In this document: piece by piece, positions 26,623-35,339 of the stretch
How positions within the stretch are numbered: position 1 is the first letter of the stretch
How the letters are laid out: every line of letters starts with the position of its first letter
Assembly: GCA_964371655.1 (NCBI GenBank)
Contig: CAYJOD010000007.1
Span: 62,001 to 126,000 of the forward strand
DNA from: CAZGSN01 sp964371655
GTDB taxonomy: Bacteria; Desulfobacterota; Binatia; HRBIN30
Direction of reading: 5' to 3'
Length of the DNA stretch: 64,000 bases
Notes under the pieces: model-generated
Seen by the model: only the letters and a program-made list of their open reading frames with translations
What the model was told of the DNA's origin: nothing
Databases searched by the model: none
Made by a program: the position numbers and the translations under genes

Positions 26623-27039
26623 TCAGTCAGCCCGGCTCTTCTCCCGTAGCTTGGCGTCGAACTTGGCGCGGTCGACGACGTAGCGGATGTGAATGCCTTC
26701 ACCGACCTTCTCACGCTCGTCGAATGCGGTCACCTTGAACGTCAGCTTGCGGCCATCGACGGCGGCGAGCTCGGACGACACCCGCACCTGTGAGCCTACC
26801 GGGGTTGGCGCAAAGTGAGAGATCTCGTTGCGTGAGCCGACCGTCATCTGGGTTGGATCGAGATGGGCGGCGGCCAGGGTCGCCGAGACGATTTCCATCC
26901 TGGCAATCATGTCGGGCGTCGACCACACCGCCGGCAGCGCAACACCGTCGGCCCCCTCACGCTCGGCGAGTGCGGCGGCGGTGACCTCGTGAGTGACCGT
27001 GTAGGTTCGTTCGGCAGCGATTCCCGGTTCGATGGACAT
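26623..27039 (-). CDS. FlK-like hotdog thioesterase
   Basis: 138 residues, single hotdog fold similar to fluoroacetyl-CoA thioesterase and related proteins. Motifs: WSTPDMIARMEIVS with the central Thr/Glu helix and GSRNEISHFAPTPVG with the catalytic-type His, followed by VDGRKLTFKVTAFDEREKVGEG. Probably hydrolyses a short acyl-CoA. ATG 27039 has AAGGGAG upstream. Cytosolic, complete. It ends 18 bases from a palindrome shared with the convergent oxidoreductase gene. Confidence 0.85.
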   Translation of the reverse strand: MSIEPGIAAERTYTVTHEVTAAALAEREGADGVALPAVWSTPDMIARMEIVSATLAAAHLDPTQMTVGSRNEISHFAPTPVGSQVRVSSELAAVDGRKLTFKVTAFDEREKVGEGIHIRYVVDRAKFDAKLREKSRAD

Positions 27040-27156
27040 GTCGATCTCCCTTCTCGTATCTCGTATCTCGTTTCAGAAGAACCGGTAAGCCCCACGTCGA
27101 TGCTAGGGTCCTGAGTCGTAAGTTCGCGACGAAAATGGAGCCTCGATAATTGCCAT

Positions 27157-27452
27157 CGCCCTCACCCCGGCCCTCTCCCAGAGGGAGAAAGGCAAGCTCC
27201 CCTCTCCCTCTGGAGATTTTCGATAAATGCGAATGGAAAACAGGAAACGGGAAACCGGGGACCGAAAACTGGGCAATGCTCATGCAGAAAGGCCGGTTTT
27301 CCATTTTCGGTTTCCGGTTTCCTGTTTTTCATTCTCCGATCGACGGCCGGTCGCGGAGATAATCGACAGTCTCTCTGGGAGAGGGTTAGGGTGAGGGCTC
27401 TTCGTTCAGACGACCCGGTAGTTCTTCGGCGAACATCTGACTCAGGACACTA
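27157..27452. repeat. GGAAACCGG palindrome, copy 2 with outer arms
   Basis: Core 27213-27372: GAAAACAGGAAACGGGAAAC against GTTTCCGGTTTCCTG, centre GGGCAATGCTCATGCAGAAA. Outer arms CCCTCACCCCGGCCCTCTCCC (27159) and GGGAGAGGGTTAGGGTGAGGG (27378). The right flank CTCTTCGTTCAGACGACCCG then TTCGGCGAACATCTGACTCA continues to within 11 bases of the MFS start and matches the flank of copy 4 at 50881-50932. Confidence 0.85.
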
Positions 27453-27459
27453 GCGCATC

Positions 27460-28650
27460 ATGGCGGCCCAACGATGTCGCCTTGCCTTGAGCGTCGAATC
27501 CTGCAACCACGCCGCGATGGCACTCGAGCGTATCGCGGTGGGAGTTGCGTACGCTGCGTTGTTCTTCGGTGCCGGGGTGTGGGCTCCGTATTTCCCTCTC
27601 TATCTGGCGCATCTGGGTTTCAGCGGTGGACAGATCGGCGCCATCATCGGCACCGCACCGCTGCTGCGCTGGAGCAGCGCGATCGGGTGGGGATACCTCG
27701 CCGATCGTTGGCGGCGGCGGCACTTGCTGCTGGTGCTGGCCTCATTCACCGGATGCTTGTTCTTTGTTCCCTTGCTGTTCGTGCGCAGCTTTGTCGCGAT
27801 CGCGGCCGTGCTCACCTGCATCAACCTGTTTCACGGCGCCATGCTGCCGATGCTCGACGCCACGGTGATGGACCATCTGCAGCGCCTGGGTGGCGACTAC
27901 GGCCGCCTGCGTTTGTGGGGATCCCTCGGCTTCATCGCCGGGGCGCTGGTGAGTGCACCGATCATTCAGCTGTCTTCGCCGGCAGCCGTGCCGGCGCTGC
28001 TGCTGGCGCCGGCGTTCTTCCTGGTACCCGCCCTCTATTATCTGCCGCACGAGCAGCTCGGCAGCTCCGGACGCTTTCGCGCGCCATGGAAGCTTCTCAA
28101 CCCAGCGCTGTCGGCGTTTCTGGCGACGGCCTTCCTACTCCAGATCAGCTGCGGCGCTTGGGGCGGCTTCTTCGCGGTGCACAGCGCGCGGCTGGGTTTC
28201 TCCGACGCCATCCCCGGAATCACCTGGGGGCTAGCGGTAATCATCGAGGTCGGGGTGCTGTTTTGGGGAAGGCAGATCGTCGAACGTTTCGATGCCGCCG
28301 GGATGATCGTGTTCACGCTGATCGTCACCGTCGGGCGCTGGGCCCTCACTGCGGTCGCAACCGACGAGGTCGCCGTCGTGGCGCTCCAGCTCGCCCACTC
28401 GATTACGTTCGCCGTCTTCCACCTCGCCGCCTTGTTGCTGCTGACCCGTTTGGTTCCGCCCCAAAACAGCACCAGCGGACAATCCCTCTACGGCATGGTC
28501 AGCTTCGGATTCGGCGGCAGCGCCGGCATCGCCCTCGCCGGCGCGCTCATCGACCGCATCGGTAGCAGCGCCCTATTCGGCGTCGAAGCGTGCATCGCCG
28601 CGCTCGCCCTGTTGCCGGCCTGGCAGCTGCGCCACCACCTGCGGCGCTGA
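27460..28650 (+). CDS. MFS transporter (MFS_1-like / nucleoside-symporter-like)
   Basis: 396 residues, about 12 transmembrane helices. The N-half contains FFGAGVWAPYFPLYL and GYLADRWRRRHLL (the loop 2-3 MFS motif), and a helix with YGRLRLWGSLGFIAGAL, all characteristic of the MFS_1-like group that includes LacY, nucleoside and phenylpropionate permeases. Substrate unknown. Start ATG 27460 or the internal ATG 27517 (MALERIAVG) is possible; neither has a Shine-Dalgarno sequence. The 27460 start directly follows the flank of a dispersed palindrome. Confidence 0.85.
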   Translation: MAAQRCRLALSVESCNHAAMALERIAVGVAYAALFFGAGVWAPYFPLYLAHLGFSGGQIGAIIGTAPLLRWSSAIGWGYLADRWRRRHLLLVLASFTGCLFFVPLLFVRSFVAIAAVLTCINLFHGAMLPMLDATVMDHLQRLGGDYGRLRLWGSLGFIAGALVSAPIIQLSSPAAVPALLLAPAFFLVPALYYLPHEQLGSSGRFRAPWKLLNPALSAFLATAFLLQISCGAWGGFFAVHSARLGFSDAIPGITWGLAVIIEVGVLFWGRQIVERFDAAGMIVFTLIVTVGRWALTAVATDEVAVVALQLAHSITFAVFHLAALLLLTRLVPPQNSTSGQSLYGMVSFGFGGSAGIALAGALIDRIGSSALFGVEACIAALALLPAWQLRHHLRR

Positions 28651-28730
28651 GCGATCGCTTCTTCCTCTCGGAGGAAGTGGAAACTTCGCCGGACCGGCGC
28701 AATCCGCCACCTCTCGAGAATCATCGGATC

Positions 28731-28791
28731 ATGGTGGGGCAGGCCTCCGTGCCTGCCCGGCTGCGCAGGCAGGGACACCTGCGCCACCAGA
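28731..28791 (-). repeat. GGTGGCGCAGG palindrome, copy 2 (inverted)
   Basis: GGTGGGGCAGGCCTCCGTGC against GCAGGGACACCTGCGCCACC. Reverse-orientation copy of the element at 9284-9341. It lies between the convergent MFS and DUF309 genes. Confidence 0.7.
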
Positions 28792-28825
28792 ACTGGGCAG
28801 CCTTCACAGCCTAACGAGATACGAT

Positions 28826-29242
28826 TCACGAACGACGAGACACGCTCGCAAGCGGCTGCAAACGCGGCGGATCGCGCCGGAAACGCCGCTCGTCGAAATG
28901 CCCGTGCCGCAGGCCTTCCACGTCTTCACGCACGCGTGCACGCAAGCCCTCGAGGTTGATCGCCCCGGCCTGGGGTGCAAACGCCTCGACCTTGCTTAGC
29001 GCCTTCTCGAGCATGGCCGCGGCCGCGGAAAGTGATCCCTGGCTGACCTTATGATACCCGACCGCAATCTGAATCAGGCCGACGAAGAGATCCCAGAGGT
29101 CGTCCGGAACGTCGTCGAGGTGATCCTCGATCGCTTCGTGCGCTTCGAAGTAACGCCCGGCGTTGAATTGCTGCGCCGCTGCGATGACGGCGGCGCGTAG
29201 ACGGTCGGGCGCGGCGGCCGCCGGCGCAGGGTCTTGCCTCAC
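28826..29242 (-). CDS. DUF309 family protein
   Basis: 138 residues. The DUF309 motif is visible as QFNAGRYFEAHEAIEDHLDD followed by LWDLFVGLIQIAVGYHK, an all-helical fold whose function is unknown. The GTG at 29242 overlaps the stop of the upstream gene (GTGA), which defines the start; the open frame upstream is only a shadow of that gene. Translational coupling with the YjbR-like protein suggests a shared role. Confidence 0.85.
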   Translation of the reverse strand: MRQDPAPAAAAPDRLRAAVIAAAQQFNAGRYFEAHEAIEDHLDDVPDDLWDLFVGLIQIAVGYHKVSQGSLSAAAAMLEKALSKVEAFAPQAGAINLEGLRARVREDVEGLRHGHFDERRFRRDPPRLQPLASVSRRS

Positions 29243-29682
29243 TTGCGCCTGCCGCCCGTCCTCGTGGTCGTCTTGGCGGTCGTCTTCGGAGGTTTCGCTG
29301 GCGCGGAGTTGCTGGCAGCGGCGACGGCAGCGAGCTGTGCGGCTACCTTCTTCGGCGCCGTCATGAGGTAACTGTCGGTCAGCAAGTCGCGCACCTCGTC
29401 CCAGTCGACATCGACATCGAGACGCAGACCGATCCAGCCCTTGTGTCCGACATAGGGTGGTACGAAGAAGCGTTCCGGTGCGGCCCCGACCAGGATCTCC
29501 TGCACCCCTCCCGGCGCCTTGCACCACATAGCGAAGCGCGCGTCGTCGTCGCGGTCATCGACCCACATTGCGAACATCTTGTCGCGCACGCGGAAGGTCG
29601 GCGTTCCCCACGCTTCCTTCTCGACACTCTCCGGGAACGACAGGCACGCGGCTCGGAAGCTGTCGAGCACGTTATTGTTCAT
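29239..29682 (-). CDS. MmcQ/YjbR family protein
   Basis: 147 residues. The N-terminal 110 match the MmcQ/YjbR fold, once described as a double-wing DNA-binding motif: FPESVEKEAWGTPTFRVRDK, MWCKAPGGVQEILVG, GHKGWIGLRLD, DWDEVRDLLTDSYLMTAPKK. The C-terminal tail is a low-complexity, basic Ala/Pro/Lys/Thr stretch, like a nucleic-acid-binding tail. ATG 29682 has a GAGG upstream. Overlaps the DUF309 gene by four bases. Confidence 0.85.
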   Translation of the reverse strand: MNNNVLDSFRAACLSFPESVEKEAWGTPTFRVRDKMFAMWVDDRDDDARFAMWCKAPGGVQEILVGAAPERFFVPPYVGHKGWIGLRLDVDVDWDEVRDLLTDSYLMTAPKKVAAQLAAVAAASNSAPAKPPKTTAKTTTRTGGRRK

Positions 29683-29769
29683 CGAGGTTCCTCATGAATC
29701 ACGCCTGCCCGCCACGCTCTGGTGAGGCCGCCTCAAGATCCACCAAGGAGGGCGCGCCGCCGCGCGCCC

Positions 29770-30159
29770 CTACTTAGAAGATTTGAGATCGAGGAGGACG
29801 TAGCCCGGAAAATCGGCGAGTCGAAGCGCGTCGCGTAGCAGCGGCGGCAGATGCGGGTATGCCGCCGCGGTGCCGATGATGCGCGGGTTGCGGACGTGGT
29901 GGCGGCGTCCGAGCCGCTGGATTTCGCCGCCCTTGGCGGCGACGAGATTGCGCGCCCAATCGACGTCGCGCCCGTACGTCATCGGGATCACAAACCCCTT
30001 CGTCGTCGGGAACGCGACCACCGGGCTTTGGTAGTTGCGCTGGCTCTTGCGGCCGACGTGGTGCACGATCGCCAGCGGCGGAAGCAGCCAGGCGAAGGTT
30101 CCCATGATCGGGTTGGTGAAGACACGATTGACTCGGCGCATGAAGTTGGGGAGGTGCAT
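29770..30159 (-). CDS. Deazaflavin-dependent nitroreductase-like protein
   Basis: 129 residues, resembling the Ddn/F420-dependent nitroreductase family (split beta-barrel): FMRRVNRVFTNPIMG at the N-terminus, HHVGRKSQRNYQSPV (the cofactor-binding GRKSG-like motif), GFVIPMTYGRDVDWARNLVAAKGGEIQ and a C-terminal PGYVLLDL. Whether it uses F420, FMN or heme cannot be told. Start ATG 30159 gives family-typical length; the 94-codon upstream extension is repeat sequence. Confidence 0.85.
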   Translation of the reverse strand: MHLPNFMRRVNRVFTNPIMGTFAWLLPPLAIVHHVGRKSQRNYQSPVVAFPTTKGFVIPMTYGRDVDWARNLVAAKGGEIQRLGRRHHVRNPRIIGTAAAYPHLPPLLRDALRLADFPGYVLLDLKSSK

Positions 30160-30204
30160 GCGCGCGAAGCTACCACCATTTCGACGGGGTGTGAATGCGG
30201 TAGA

Positions 30205-30430
30205 GCCCACCGCGCAGGGCCACGGCAGAGTCGCTGACGGAGCCTGCGTGCACCGCAGAGGTGCTGAGCAAAGCGGGCGGGCCGCCCGCGCTCCCGGCGA
30301 TGATATTCCGCTCGGGGCGCTGGTTTCAGGCAATCGCTGGGAGCGCGGACGGCTCGTCCGCCGGAGGGTGGAAATAAGCGATTCTTCGGCCGAAGCCCTC
30401 CGTGACCCGACTTTGCCGTGGCCCTGACCG
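30205..30430. repeat. AGGGCCACGGC inverted repeat
   Basis: CGCAGGGCCACGGCAGAGTC (30216) faces GACTTTGCCGTGGCCCTG (30408) about 190 bases away. The interior has its own weaker complementarity (GGGCGGGCCGCCCGCGCTCCC near 30277 with GGGAGCGCGGACGG near 30339). Related arms occur near 12.28 and 48.52/48.85 kb. Fills the gap between the deazaflavin-type gene and the phosphatidyltransferase; no gene seen. Confidence 0.65.
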
Positions 30431-30470
30431 CACCGCGACATATCGCGATTCTATCGCGATCCTGCCACCG

Positions 30471-31022
30471 CTACGCCGTCGAGCCTTGACGCTGGTACCA
30501 GAGGAGACCGGTGTAGACGTAATGAGTTCCCGAGGCGGCTACGGTTGCACCCGTCACCCACCAGGCGATCGGATTGGCCGTGGCCATGGGCATGTCCGGT
30601 CGCGCCAAGGTCGCCAGCGCCATCGTCACCGTGATCATCTCCATGCAGGTATTGACCTTGCCCAACGTGGTTGGTGCGATCTCGATGGGCTTCGAGAAGA
30701 AGTAGATCGTCAAGAAGCCACTGAGGATGATGATGTCGCGCATCATCACCAGAATCATCAGCGACACCGGGATAGCGCCGAGCCAGGTCAGCATGACGTA
30801 CGAGCTGACTAGAAAGAGCTTGTCCGCGAGTGGATCGAGCGCGGCGCCGAGATCGCTCTTCGAATCCGTGATGCGCGCAATCACACCGTCGAACGCGTCG
30901 GTGATCCCGGCCGCCATGAACAGCACCAGCGCCGCACCGTAGCGGTGGTTGGTGAGCAGGACCAAGAACACGGGCACCGACAGGATTCGGAGCAGGGTGA
31001 GAAAGTTCGGGACGGTTAGCAT
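30471..31022 (-). CDS. CDP-alcohol phosphatidyltransferase (PgsA-like)
   Basis: 183 residues, polytopic membrane enzyme that transfers a phosphatidyl group from CDP-diacylglycerol to an alcohol. The CAP signature D-x2-DG-x2-AR-x8-G-x3-D-x3-D is perfect: DAFDGVIAR, eight residues, GAALDPLAD. NFLTLLRILSVPVFL at the N-terminus and size resemble phosphatidylglycerophosphate synthase or a cardiolipin-type enzyme. ATG 31022 is chosen over an 18-residue upstream extension because MLTVPNFLTLLRI is the standard beginning. It follows hflX on the same strand, about 140 bases on. Confidence 0.9.
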   Translation of the reverse strand: MLTVPNFLTLLRILSVPVFLVLLTNHRYGAALVLFMAAGITDAFDGVIARITDSKSDLGAALDPLADKLFLVSSYVMLTWLGAIPVSLMILVMMRDIIILSGFLTIYFFSKPIEIAPTTLGKVNTCMEMITVTMALATLARPDMPMATANPIAWWVTGATVAASGTHYVYTGLLWYQRQGSTA

Positions 31023-31106
31023 GAGTACGCTACGCGGCTGCACCCTCTTTTGCCCCAGCAGCGTCGACCATGGCAAGAGGGCGGGGTGCCGGGTGTTGGG
31101 AAAGTT

Positions 31107-31152
31107 GACAGTCGACAGTTAACAGTCGACCGTTGACGGTTGACTGTCGACC
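31107..31152. repeat. GTTGAC/GTCGAC short repeat cluster
   Basis: Within about 46 bases the units GTTGACAGTCGAC, AGTTAACAGTCGAC, CGTTGACGGTTGACTGTCGAC run in succession and can fold several ways. A similar piece lies at about 39657-39676. It sits in the gap after hflX and may be a small terminator-like or repeat element. Confidence 0.5.
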
Positions 31153-31159
31153 GTGCGCT

Positions 31160-32485
31160 CTAGCGGCGAGCGGCGTCCTTGGTCATCTTACGCAGCTGTC
31201 CGGCGAGCTTGGGTGGCACGAACGCGGTCACCTCGACCTCGCCCTCGTCGTAGTCCTCCTGCAACACCGAACCGGAGCGCCGCATCAAGGCGATCAGATC
31301 GCCACGGTCGGCCGGCAGCCGCAGGTGCACGCGTTCGCGATGTGATTGCAGGGCGCGCTCGATCGCCTCGCGCAACGACAGGATGCCGTCGCCCTTGAGC
31401 GCCGAGATCGTACAGCTCTCGCCGCTCACCACGGGCGGGCGTTGCTGCGACGGCAGCCGATCCGCCTTGTTGAACACGGTGAGGCGCGGGGTTTCGCCCA
31501 CACCGAGCTCGCCCAGGACGCGGTCGACAATCTCGATATGCGCGGGCGCCTGGGCGTCGCTGGCGTCGATCACATGCAACAAGAGGTCGGCTTCCTGCAC
31601 CTCTTCGAGGGTGCTCTTGAACGCGTCGACGAAGCCGTGCGGCAACTTGTTGATGAAGCCCACCGTATCGATGAGCAGAGCCACGGCGCCACTTGGGAGC
31701 TGCAGACGGCGCACGGTCGGATCGAGGGTGGCGAACAGCTTATCTTCGACAAAAACTTCGGCGGCCGTCAGGCGATTCATCAGCGTCGACTTCCCGGAGT
31801 TCGTGTAGCCGACGAGCGCCACGGTCGGATACGGCACGCTGGCGCGGCTTTCGCGATGCAGGCGCCGCGTGCGCATCACCTCCTGCAGCTGACGGCGCAA
31901 GCGCCCCAGGCGCTCGCGCACGCGGCGGCGGTCGACTTCCAGCTGTGTCTCGCCGGGCCCGCGTGTACCGACGCCGCCGCCCAGGCGCGACAAATGCTGC
32001 CAGTGCCGCGTCAGCCGCGGCAGCAGATACTGCAGCTGCGCCAGCTCGACCTGCAGCTTGCCGGCCTGGCTGTGCGCACGTCGCGCAAAGATGTCGAGGA
32101 TCAGCTGGCTGCGGTCGATGACCTTGACCTTGGTTTCCGTCTCCAGATTGCGCTGCTGTGCGGGCGACAAGGCGTCGTCGAAAATAATCACGTTAGCGCC
32201 GAGGTCGTGCGCCAGCGCGCCAACTTCCTTGACCTTGCCGCTGCCGATGAAGGTTGCCGGATGAACACGCCGCACCTGCTGCATCGCCTTGCCAAGGACA
32301 CGCACGTCGGCGGTTTCGGCGAGACGCTCGAGCTCGGCGAGCGACTCCTCGCCGCTGAAGATCGCATTCTCGTCGAGGACCGCAGCGACGAGGATCGCAG
32401 CCTCCGGCCCTTTGTGGGCCGCGACGTCCTCACCACCGCGACGCCGCCGCGGCCGTACCTCCTGATCATCCGCATCTGTGCCCAT
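31160..32485 (-). CDS. hflX: Ribosome-associated GTPase HflX
   Basis: 441 residues. HflX binds the 50S subunit and rescues stalled or heat-damaged ribosomes. The N-terminal HflX domain has GSGKVKEV and NVIIFDDALSPAQQRNLE; a glycine loop GGVGTRGPGETQLEVDRRR follows at about 168-190; the G domain contains GYTNSGKS (226-233), DTVGFI, and NKAD. Length is normal. ATG 32485 has GGAG upstream. The basic, charged first 25 residues are extra relative to many homologues. Confidence 0.95.
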   Translation of the reverse strand: MGTDADDQEVRPRRRRGGEDVAAHKGPEAAILVAAVLDENAIFSGEESLAELERLAETADVRVLGKAMQQVRRVHPATFIGSGKVKEVGALAHDLGANVIIFDDALSPAQQRNLETETKVKVIDRSQLILDIFARRAHSQAGKLQVELAQLQYLLPRLTRHWQHLSRLGGGVGTRGPGETQLEVDRRRVRERLGRLRRQLQEVMRTRRLHRESRASVPYPTVALVGYTNSGKSTLMNRLTAAEVFVEDKLFATLDPTVRRLQLPSGAVALLIDTVGFINKLPHGFVDAFKSTLEEVQEADLLLHVIDASDAQAPAHIEIVDRVLGELGVGETPRLTVFNKADRLPSQQRPPVVSGESCTISALKGDGILSLREAIERALQSHRERVHLRLPADRGDLIALMRRSGSVLQEDYDEGEVEVTAFVPPKLAGQLRKMTKDAARR

Positions 32486-32639
32486 TGAGGCTCCGTTCTA
32501 CTCCATCCGGACCCGCCGCGCTCACAGCGAGCGGCGTGATTACATCGGAGAACCCCGCGCAGCGCAATCGCCGTCCGCGCCCGGTCGTCGGGTCGGTTGC
32601 AGATCAACGGTACGCCGGCGCGATGAGCACGCGGGAGAG

Positions 32640-32775
32640 AGCCCTCGAATCACCGCTCCCTAACGGTCGCGGCTCCGGTCGAGGTCCGCCGGTTTTCGGC
32701 ATGTCAGAGCCGCGCGCGTAAGCAAGCGGTCAGCAGGTGGATGCTTCCCTCGAGGCACGGCATGCCGTCCATCTC
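32640..32775. repeat. CGCTCCCTAACGGTCGCGGCTC repeat, copy 2
   Basis: Begins ATCACCGCTCCCTAACGGTC, middle CAGAGCCGCGCGCGTAAGCA, end GGCATGCCGTCCATCT. Very similar to 21329-21465. It lies in the 380-base gap between hflX and the methyltransferase; the rest of that gap shows nothing recognisable. Confidence 0.75.
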
Positions 32776-32865
32776 CAGTCTCAAACCCACATTTTTGCTC
32801 GGGTGCACTCGCGCCCGTGGCGTGAGGCGAGGAACGCCGGTACATCTGTGCGACAAGGAGAAGAA

Positions 32866-33885
32866 ATGCGAGCGCAAACGGCAATCGAAATCCTTCGCCA
32901 AGGTCAGATGCGGGTCTTGCTGCGCGCCATGCGTCTGGCGACTCCCTATTACCGCCTGGTGTGGCTGGTCGCCGCGTTCCGCGCCGGACTGCTGGCGCGT
33001 TTGTCGGGCGGCGCCGCGTCGTTTCAGGAATTGGCCAAAGACATGGCGCGCCAGCGCAGCGATCATGATTGGTTGAGGAAGTGGCTCGAACTGGGGGTGC
33101 GAGTCGGTGAGCTGCGCTGCAACAACGACCGCTATACTCTCGCCGGCTTCCTGGCGCGTGCGCTTGCGCGTCCGCAAAACGACGCGATCGTCGCCATCCT
33201 CGAAGAGGTGGCCACTCTCCATCATGCCCTCGTGCTCGACACACCACCGCGACTGGCGCGCGCGGATCGTTTCACTCTCGCCGAGCAGGATGGTGTCTTG
33301 ATTGCCCGCTCGTCGCCGCTCGTCAGACCCTTCGTCCACGAGGCCATCGACGAAGTCGTTCCCCGCCGCGGCGCCTGGCGCCTGCTCGAAGTCGGGGCCG
33401 GGTCCGGCACCTACATCCGTCACGCCGCCGAGCGTAACCCCGAGCTGACGGCCCTGGGCCTTGAGCTGCAGCCACAGGTGGCGGAGCTGGCCAACTCCAA
33501 CCTACGCCACTGGGGGCTTGCCGGTCGCGCCGTCGTCGACACCGGAGACGTGCGCCAACGAGCTGCCGAGGCCGCCTTCGACCTCGTCACCTTCCACAAC
33601 AACATCTACTACTTTGCGGTCGATGAGCGTGTGGCGCTGCTGCGTCACGCGCGTTCGTTCCTCAAGCCCGGGGGACGTCTGCTGCTCACCACCGCATGCA
33701 GCGGCGGCGGGCCCGTGGGCGTCGCCCTCGATATCTGGAGCGCCGGTACCGAAGGCTGCGGGCGCTTACCCGCGGCCGCGGAGTTGGTCGCACAGATGCG
33801 CGAAGCGGGCTTTGCCGACGCGAGCAGCCGGAGCTTGGTCCCGGGTGACAGCTACTACGCCTTCTTCGCGGCGCGACCGGGTTGA
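32866..33885 (+). CDS. SAM-dependent methyltransferase
   Basis: 339 residues. A C-terminal Rossmann methyltransferase domain carries motif I LLEVGAGSGTYIRHAAE, an acidic motif II region (ALGLELQPQVAELA), and FDLVTFHNNIYYF in the motif IV position. The N-terminal 150 residues are helical and winged-helix-like (FQELAKDMARQRSDHDWLRKWLELGVRVGEL), as in O-methyltransferase-like or polyketide-type enzymes. ATG 32866 has AAGGAG upstream. Substrate unknown; no pathway neighbours. Confidence 0.85.
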   Translation: MRAQTAIEILRQGQMRVLLRAMRLATPYYRLVWLVAAFRAGLLARLSGGAASFQELAKDMARQRSDHDWLRKWLELGVRVGELRCNNDRYTLAGFLARALARPQNDAIVAILEEVATLHHALVLDTPPRLARADRFTLAEQDGVLIARSSPLVRPFVHEAIDEVVPRRGAWRLLEVGAGSGTYIRHAAERNPELTALGLELQPQVAELANSNLRHWGLAGRAVVDTGDVRQRAAEAAFDLVTFHNNIYYFAVDERVALLRHARSFLKPGGRLLLTTACSGGGPVGVALDIWSAGTEGCGRLPAAAELVAQMREAGFADASSRSLVPGDSYYAFFAARPG

Positions 33886-33927
33886 GCGCAAGGCAGGGGA
33901 GTTCACCTTGCTACTGCAAGAGGAAGG

Positions 33928-34255
33928 ACTCACCGCAGAGAACGCAGAGTGCGCAAAGGCTGGCGCAACGCATGTTTGAGGAGGGTCCGTGACCAGAGAT
34001 TTGGGCCAGGCCGGAGAGAACCACAGAGAACACAGCCCGGCCGCAACCAAAGAAAAGAATTGAACAGGAGCTAACGGAGGGAACGGAGGAAGGCTTAGAG
34101 GACCCGGAGAGGAAAGCCTCTGTTCTCTCCGTTTCCTCCTGTTCAAAGAAGTGAAACGTTTGTTACACAGAGAAGAAAGAGACGAGGGCGTCCTCCTCTT
34201 TTCGTGGTTTCTTTCTTCTCTGTGCTCTCTGTGGCCTCTGTGGTTGAAGATCCGA
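33928..34255. repeat. Nested palindromes (CACAGAG copy 3 with internal GAACAGGAG element)
   Basis: Outer arms: ACCACAGAGAACACAG (about 34020) against CTCTGTGGCCTCTGTGGTT (34229-34247). Inside lies a second inverted repeat: TTGAACAGGAGCTAACGGAG (34060) against CTCCGTTTCCTCCTGTTCAA (34127-34146). A further ACCGCAGAGAACGCAGAG piece at 33929 lacks an obvious partner here. No gene in the 390-base gap. Confidence 0.7.
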
Positions 34256-34278
34256 ATCTTCGACGATCGCTCGCCGCG

Positions 34279-35061
34279 CTACTCCACCGCGACGGCAGCA
34301 TCCTCGATGATGATGTCGTAGTGGTACCCGGAGCCCAGGTCTTTGTCGGTGCTCAGCTTGCCACGCACCAACACCAGATTACCGACGGCGGCAGAGGCGC
34401 TCGTCGAGACGGTCAGGTCGTTGGTGCCGGCGCTGCCACTGCCGTCTTGCACGTGCATCCAGTTCTTACCCATCACTTGCGCGGTGAACTTGACGACGCG
34501 GCCGCGTACCGCCACGTCTTTCCCAACCAACGCCGCCTTGCCGGCGAATAGCTCAGCCACAGTCTGACCACCGTCGGCCTTCTTGATGTTCGTCAGATCG
34601 ACGGCAGCGGTGGCGCCAGCTGCCGCGCCGTGGGCGCCGCCACCGACTCCCGCTGCGCCGTGGGCGGCAGCGACCGGGTCCTTTGCCACCTGGCCGCCGG
34701 CCACCTCGATCGCACCCACGAAGTAAACGAGATCGAATTTCCGCCCCAGGGTCTTGCTCTCGAAGTTCTCCATCGGCATGCCGCTGGGCACCACGACCTT
34801 GTCGCCGACGGCGACGGCAAACTTCGGCGCCGCGGCCCAGATCTTCTTGGCTCCGTCATCGACCTGCACGTACGTGTAGGCTCCGGCGTCCATCGTCTCC
34901 ACGACTTTGCCCGTGATGCTGGGCGCGGCGGCCGCGTCGACAGCCGGCGCTCCACCCGGTGCGGCGGGCGGTTGCGCCACGGCCGCATGCACGTGAGTCC
35001 CGCAGGCGACCACGGCTGCAGTGGTAAGACCGACAACGAACGACGAAATGGGATGCTTCAC
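34279..35061 (-). CDS. Secreted protein with two OB-fold-like (NrfJ-like) domains
   Basis: 260 residues with a signal peptide (VGLTTAAVVACGTHVHA). Two OB-fold-like repeats follow: ITGKVVETMDAGAYTYVQVD at about 50-70 (NrfJ-like, then VGDKVVVPSG), and a C-terminal VAVRGRVVKFTAQVMGKNWM with VQDGSG. An Ala/Gly/His-rich linker joins them. Possibly a periplasmic nucleic-acid or metal-binding protein; similar sequences appear beside multiheme cytochromes in some genomes but not here. GTG 35061 is chosen because GGAGGAACTACT lies just upstream. Confidence 0.75.
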   Translation of the reverse strand: MKHPISSFVVGLTTAAVVACGTHVHAAVAQPPAAPGGAPAVDAAAAPSITGKVVETMDAGAYTYVQVDDGAKKIWAAAPKFAVAVGDKVVVPSGMPMENFESKTLGRKFDLVYFVGAIEVAGGQVAKDPVAAAHGAAGVGGGAHGAAAGATAAVDLTNIKKADGGQTVAELFAGKAALVGKDVAVRGRVVKFTAQVMGKNWMHVQDGSGSAGTNDLTVSTSASAAVGNLVLVRGKLSTDKDLGSGYHYDIIIEDAAVAVE

Positions 35062-35339
35062 AGTAGTTCCTCCGCTTGCGTATTGGTGGGCGGCCCGCAC
35101 TGCGGGCACGGCCCGTGTCGTACACCGCCGCCGCCGCCATTCCTAGTGGATTACTGCCTAATGAGAGAGAAACCGAAACTACTCAGGCTCAGAGTGCATT
35201 CGCACCCAAGCTTGATCGGCACCGCGCCGCGTTGCATAGCTCTTCGGATTTCGCGGGCATCGGCGTGTAGCGGCAGTTCCAGCCAAGATGTTACGTCTGA
35301 GCGCGCACAGGGGCCGCACGATCGCGACAGGAGGAGATG

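Noticed and set aside
31107..31152. GTTGAC repeats considered as a CRISPR-like array
   Set aside because: Units are short, overlapping and without spacers of constant length.
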